Source: an uncultured Mycoplasmatota bacterium (lineage in GTDB: Bacteria; Bacillota_I; Bacilli_A; RF39; UBA660). Taken from it: DNA of 9,389 nt. Below are positions 6,441 through 9,389 of this stretch, one piece after another (within the stretch, counting starts at the first letter, position 1; every line of letters starts with the position of its first letter). The notes under the pieces are model-generated. The model did not search any database, was not told the DNA's origin, and saw only the letters and a list, made by a program, of their open reading frames with translations. The stretch spans positions 1 to 9,389 of the forward strand of contig CAMYTM010000014.1 of the NCBI GenBank assembly GCA_947297555.1, in the 5' to 3' direction. A program made the position numbers and the translations under genes.

Positions 6441-7142
6441 ATGAAATATTACAATACTAAAGGAGAAATTATTGATATTATTTTTGGTGTATCAAAAAAT
6501 CGTGGGACTTCCTCTGCAATTTATCAGTTAAAAGATGAACTTTATTTAAAATAATATTTTCAGTATACTTCTTATCGCTCTAGAATGGATTATACAATAT
6601 TTAAAATTTTAAATGAAATTCATAGTCCTTTTACTAATCGAGTTTTAGAACTTTATTATGAAGTAGAAAATGTGAGTGATAAAAAGAAATGGATAGACAA
6701 TCTTAATCATTTTTCACCAGATGCTTATAAGTTTATATATTTGCCAGAAAAATCTACAGATATCTTATTAGAATCCATTGATTATTTTCTTTATAATTTA
6801 CAAAATTTATAAGATTTGATGGACGTATTTGCTGAATATAAAGTTATGGTAAGAGATTTGAAAAGAGAAAATACAATCTTTTTTGGGGATAAAATAGTAT
6901 TGATTGATTTAGATAGTTGCAGGATTTCAGAAAGTGAGTATAAAGAAATACGAATTTGGAATCGAAATCAATTCCTCAATTTGTTTGTAGATTTATGTAT
7001 GCATTGTAAAAGTTATTCTTCTCATTATGGAAAAGAAATAAATCAATTGTTTACATTTAATGAAGATTCATTGTGTATTACAAACGATGTTTCTAAACAA
7101 CTCGTTAAATATAAAAGAGTAATTGATTATATTAAAAGATAA
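6441..7142 (+). pseudogene. Protein-kinase-like gene with two in-frame TAA stops
   Basis: One continuous reading frame of 233 codons starts at ATG 6441, preceded by AGAGG at 6427-6431, and is broken by TAA at 6552-6554 and 6810-6812. No frameshift is needed to join the three parts. Part one holds GTSSAIYQLKDELYLK, resembling a nucleotide-binding loop and its VAIK lysine. Part two (6555-6809) holds a helical region with FKILNEIHSPF. Part three holds VRDLKRENTIFF, a clear match to the catalytic loop HRDLKPEN of eukaryotic-like kinases, followed by VLIDLDSC, which corresponds to the DFG segment. Whole relatives should be a single kinase-like protein. As written, the gene yields only 37-, 75- and 108-residue fragments from its separate starts. 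It is most simply a recently broken kinase-like gene; the cause could also be sequence error. Confidence 0.75.
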
Positions 7143-7178
7143 ATAGCAGATAGGATAATACCGATTAGGCAATTAGAA

Positions 7179-7208
7179 TTGACAAAAAATGGTGATTTAT
7201 TGTATACT
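7179..7208 (+). promoter_or_regulatory. Sigma-A promoter for the 7233 gene
   Basis: A perfect TTGACA (7179-7184) lies 18 bases before TATACT (7203-7208). Transcription would start near 7215. The TTG at 7179 that could be read as an upstream start is the -35 hexamer itself. GTGGGGG (7221-7227) then lies in the leader as the ribosome site. Confidence 0.75.
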
Positions 7209-7232
7209 ATCAATCTAAAAGTGGGGGTTTTT

Positions 7233-8060
7233 ATGGATAATTTATATCAAGAAGCAAAACAAATTACTACTAGTATCATTAAACTATATACTACTCTTTC
7301 TCAATTAGTAAAGGAAGGAAAAACAAATACGCAAGAATATCAAGATTTATGTTTGGTTTTAAAATCGGCTACAGAGATTGAAAAAAATAAATATAAGATT
7401 TTGTTTCCTTGTCAAAATTATTTAGATGAAAATTATCATATTATACAGGAGCATAATAGTAAAAAAGAGGGATATTTTTTGCCTAGAACTGAAGAAGTTT
7501 TAAAAGCGGTTCGAATTCTTAATCAATTAGACAAACAAAAAAAGTATATGTTGGATGGGAATAAGGTAAATAGTTCATTTTCTATTCAAAATTATTTAGA
7601 TGATGCTTTTCTTTTCGAGATAACTCAATATTTAAGAGAGGCTACTTTTGAGGAAAGAGAATTATTAATCGATTTTCAATTTTCTTTTCTTGCTATTTCT
7701 ACCAAGTTAGATGAGGAAAATTTCGTTATTCCCAAGAGAAATACATCCATGTCAAACCAAGAACTTGAATTATCTGTAATGTATTTACTGCCTAAAGTAC
7801 AGAAATTAGAAAATCAACTTTTGGAGTATTCTGATAAGGATGTAAATTCTGAAACTCTTTTGAGTATTTTATATACCAAAGCCTGTATTTCTTTATTGCC
7901 ACCATTATACGAGGGTTTGCTTTTACAAGAATGGCAAAATACTTTGAATTTATATAATATCAGTAATTATTTTAAAGGAGTGCCTAGTATGAAAATGTAT
8001 AAACTGTTACACTTAATATGTGAAGATAAAGCACTAGATAAATGGGAAAGAAGACATTAA
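7233..8060 (+). CDS. Unrecognised helical protein
   Basis: I do not recognise this 275-residue protein. The start is ATG 7233, just after the strong GTGGGGG ribosome site and a consensus promoter. An alternative TTG start at 7179 is rejected because it lies in the promoter. The predicted character is almost wholly alpha-helical and soluble, with many K, E, L and Q heptad-like stretches, for example in residues 1-50 and about 160-220. No signal peptide, membrane segment, nucleotide-binding loop or zinc motif is visible. It stands alone: its upstream neighbour is the kinase-like pseudogene, and a strong terminator follows at 8153-8185. That makes it a monocistronic gene of unknown function, perhaps lineage-specific. 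Confidence 0.72.
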   Translation: MDNLYQEAKQITTSIIKLYTTLSQLVKEGKTNTQEYQDLCLVLKSATEIEKNKYKILFPCQNYLDENYHIIQEHNSKKEGYFLPRTEEVLKAVRILNQLDKQKKYMLDGNKVNSSFSIQNYLDDAFLFEITQYLREATFEERELLIDFQFSFLAISTKLDEENFVIPKRNTSMSNQELELSVMYLLPKVQKLENQLLEYSDKDVNSETLLSILYTKACISLLPPLYEGLLLQEWQNTLNLYNISNYFKGVPSMKMYKLLHLICEDKALDKWERRH

Positions 8061-8152
8061 AATTTTTTACGAAAAAAATTAAGTTTTAAAAAAATGTTTG
8101 GATACATTTTGAAAAAAGAAGAGAAGTATAAGGGAGATTTAAAGATTATTCT

Positions 8153-8185
8153 AAAAAGCATTTTGTGCTTTTTTTCTTTTTTTTT
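8153..8185 (+). terminator. Intrinsic terminator after the 7233 gene
   Basis: AAAAAGCA (8153-8160), a 5-base loop and TGCTTTTT (8166-8173) form a perfect 8-bp stem that runs into a long T-run interrupted by one C. This is a convincing rho-independent terminator. It begins about 92 bases after the stop codon. The intervening A-rich bases (8061-8152) show no gene. Confidence 0.8.
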
Positions 8186-8192
8186 AAAACTA

Positions 8193-8201
8193 TGATACAA
8201 T
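8193..8201 (+). promoter_or_regulatory. Extended -10 promoter for the glycosyltransferase gene
   Basis: TG-A-TACAAT (TACAAT at 8196-8201) lies directly after the terminator T-run. The -35 position is occupied by T-rich sequence with no consensus match. Transcription would start near 8208, and GGGTG at 8216-8220 serves as the ribosome site for ATG 8227. Confidence 0.5.
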
Positions 8202-8226
8202 AGAAATAGAAAAATGGGTGTGTTGT

Positions 8227-9261
8227 ATGAAAAGTAGTAAAAAATTAATTAGTTTTACAGTTCCTTGTTATAATTCGATGGACTACATGGAACGATGTAT
8301 AGAATCTTTGTTAGTTTTAAAAGATGATGCAGAAATCATCATTGTAAATGATGGCTCAACGGATAAAACAGGTTGTATTGCAGACAAATATGCCAAAAAA
8401 TATCCCAATACCATAAAAGTAATTCATAAAGAAAATGGTGGACACGGAAGTGGTGTGAATGCGGGACTTAAAGTTGCCACTGGAGAATATTTTAAAGTAG
8501 TAGATAGTGATGATTGGTTAGATGAAGATGCTATGCTAGAACTTATGAATAAAATAAAAGAGAGAAGAGAAAAAAATGAAGTAGTTGATTTAATTGTATG
8601 TAATTATATTTACGATCATTTATATGAAAATAAACAAAAAGTGATGTCTTTTAAGAATATATTTCCAGAAAGTCAAAAATGTACATGGAATGATTTAGGA
8701 CATTTTAAGAAAAGTCAATATATGATTATGCATTCTTTAATTTACAAAACAAGTGTTTTAAAGCAGAGTAAAATTCATTTGCCTGAGCACACATTTTATG
8801 TAGACAATATTGTTGCTTATCAGCCTCTTCCTTTTGTAAAAAGCATTTGTTATTATGATTTAGATTTGTATCATTATTTTATTGGTAGAGAAGACCAATC
8901 TGTAAATGAAAATGTGATGATTACAAGAGTGGATCAACAAATTAAAGTGACGAAACTTATTGCATCTTCTCTTGATTTAAATTGTGTAAAAGAAGTTTAT
9001 CCAAAACTTTATACTTATCTACTTCGTATGCTCTCTATGATGATGACAATTTCTTCTATCTATCTTTTAATGAAAGGGGATAAAGAATCTTTAGATAAAA
9101 GAGAAGAGTTATGGGATTATGTAAAAAATCTTGATTCTGTAACGTATAAGAAATTAAAATATTTTAAATTGTCTGGTTTTACCTATTTGCCAACAAAAGT
9201 AGGAAGTTATATCACATTGAAAGGGTATAAAATAGCCCAAAAAATTTATAAATTTAATTAG
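8227..9261 (+). CDS. Family 2 (GT-A) glycosyltransferase
   Basis: This 344-residue protein transfers a sugar from a nucleotide-sugar donor, typically for a cell-surface polysaccharide or glycolipid. The N-terminal GT-A domain (PF00535) is clear: ISFTVPCYN (8-16), IIVNDGSTD with Asp42 (38-46), an ENGGHGSGVNAGL region, and the metal-binding DSDDW (93-97). The C-terminal part has an amphipathic or hydrophobic stretch (LLRMLSMMMTISSIYLLM) that may touch the membrane. No signal peptide or clear transmembrane helix is seen, so it is cytoplasmic. The start at ATG 8227 is preferred, as GTG 8218 lies inside the GGGTGTG ribosome site. A cation transporter gene follows 11 bases later, probably in the same message. 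The acceptor and sugar are unknown, since no other polysaccharide genes are in view. Confidence 0.9.
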   Translation: MKSSKKLISFTVPCYNSMDYMERCIESLLVLKDDAEIIIVNDGSTDKTGCIADKYAKKYPNTIKVIHKENGGHGSGVNAGLKVATGEYFKVVDSDDWLDEDAMLELMNKIKERREKNEVVDLIVCNYIYDHLYENKQKVMSFKNIFPESQKCTWNDLGHFKKSQYMIMHSLIYKTSVLKQSKIHLPEHTFYVDNIVAYQPLPFVKSICYYDLDLYHYFIGREDQSVNENVMITRVDQQIKVTKLIASSLDLNCVKEVYPKLYTYLLRMLSMMMTISSIYLLMKGDKESLDKREELWDYVKNLDSVTYKKLKYFKLSGFTYLPTKVGSYITLKGYKIAQKIYKFN

Positions 9262-9272
9262 GGGGATTATAT

Positions 9273-9389
9273 ATGCACGAACACAATCATCATGAAAATG
9301 AAAATATAAAATTAGCGTTTTTTTTGAATCTTGGATTCTCTATTTTTGAATTTATTGGGGGACTTCTTACGCATAGTGTGGCTATATTT
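9273..9389 (+). CDS. Cation diffusion facilitator transporter, partial (5' end)
   Basis: The first 39 residues of a gene cut off by the window edge. The N-terminus is His-rich (MHEHNHHE), as in many CDF metal exporters. It is followed by the first membrane helix, with NLGFSIFEFIGGLLTHSVAIF closely matching the start of CzcD/ZitB-like CDF proteins (PF01545), which usually read N..f...E..GG....S.AI..D. These export Zn2+, Co2+ or similar ions in exchange for protons. AGGGGG (9260-9265) gives an excellent ribosome site. The 11-base gap behind the glycosyltransferase stop suggests cotranscription. Confidence 0.85.
   Translation, partial: MHEHNHHENENIKLAFFLNLGFSIFEFIGGLLTHSVAIF

Noticed and set aside
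6552..6812. TAA as a reassigned sense codon
   Set aside because: TAA ends most neighbouring genes in this window, so the two internal TAA codons of the kinase-like gene are better read as nonsense changes.
7179..7232. TTG-started N-terminal extension of the 7233 gene
   Set aside because: The TTG is part of the TTGACA -35 hexamer, and the GTGGGGG ribosome site lies just before ATG 7233.
8094..8195. Small open frame from ATG 8094
   Set aside because: It runs through the terminator stem and T-run, producing a poly-Phe tail, and has no ribosome site.
1..9389. CRISPR array, tRNA, rRNA or intact insertion sequence
   Set aside because: No regularly spaced direct repeats, tRNA-like cloverleaf or transposase coding region was seen.

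Overview
The window is very AT-rich, with every recognisable gene on the + strand. Genes are tightly packed, with purine-rich ribosome binding sites and many extended -10 (TGnTATAAT-type) promoters. TGG encodes Trp and TAA, TAG and TGA all end genes, so the code is standard, not the Mycoplasma TGA=Trp code. This suits a low-GC Firmicute, Bacilli or a relative of the Erysipelotrichia/RF39-type gut lineages. The genus cannot be named from the sequence.

Layout. Bases 1-321 have no gene; they hold a long imperfect inverted repeat, a small hairpin and a promoter. Next come an RBBP9/YdeN-type serine hydrolase (322-894), the surviving C-terminal part of a DUF1810 protein (about 909-1130) and an HD-domain phosphohydrolase (1152-1826). 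A consensus promoter (1829-1857) drives an SF2 helicase with two helicase-associated repeats (1884-3896), which ends at a hairpin terminator. The second arm of that hairpin doubles as the -35 region of the promoter for an unrecognised acidic protein (3986-4888). A promoter buried in the end of that gene precedes a metallophosphoesterase (4908-5735), a membrane-anchored DUF1287 putative amidase (5762-6412) and a protein-kinase-like gene broken by two in-frame TAA codons (6441-7142). Another strong promoter (7179-7208) drives an unrecognised helical protein (7233-8060), followed by a terminator. The last unit is a GT-A family 2 glycosyltransferase (8227-9261) and the start of a cation diffusion facilitator transporter (9273 onward, cut by the window edge).

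The promoters and terminators divide the window into at least five short transcription units. I see no single pathway joining them. It looks like a mosaic of accessory and housekeeping genes with two decaying ones. The envelope-related genes (DUF1287, glycosyltransferase) and the metal exporter are ordinary. The most unusual points are the helicase lacking the motif VI arginine, the terminator/promoter overlap, the metallophosphoesterase with an altered GNHD motif, the doubly interrupted kinase-like gene, and the inverted repeat at the left end. I found no CRISPR array, tRNA, rRNA, intact transposase or convincing new multi-gene system. Four coding starts were moved downstream of the longest open frame (3986, 4908, 7233, 8227), because the longer GTG or TTG starts fall in a stop codon, promoter or ribosome-binding sequence.
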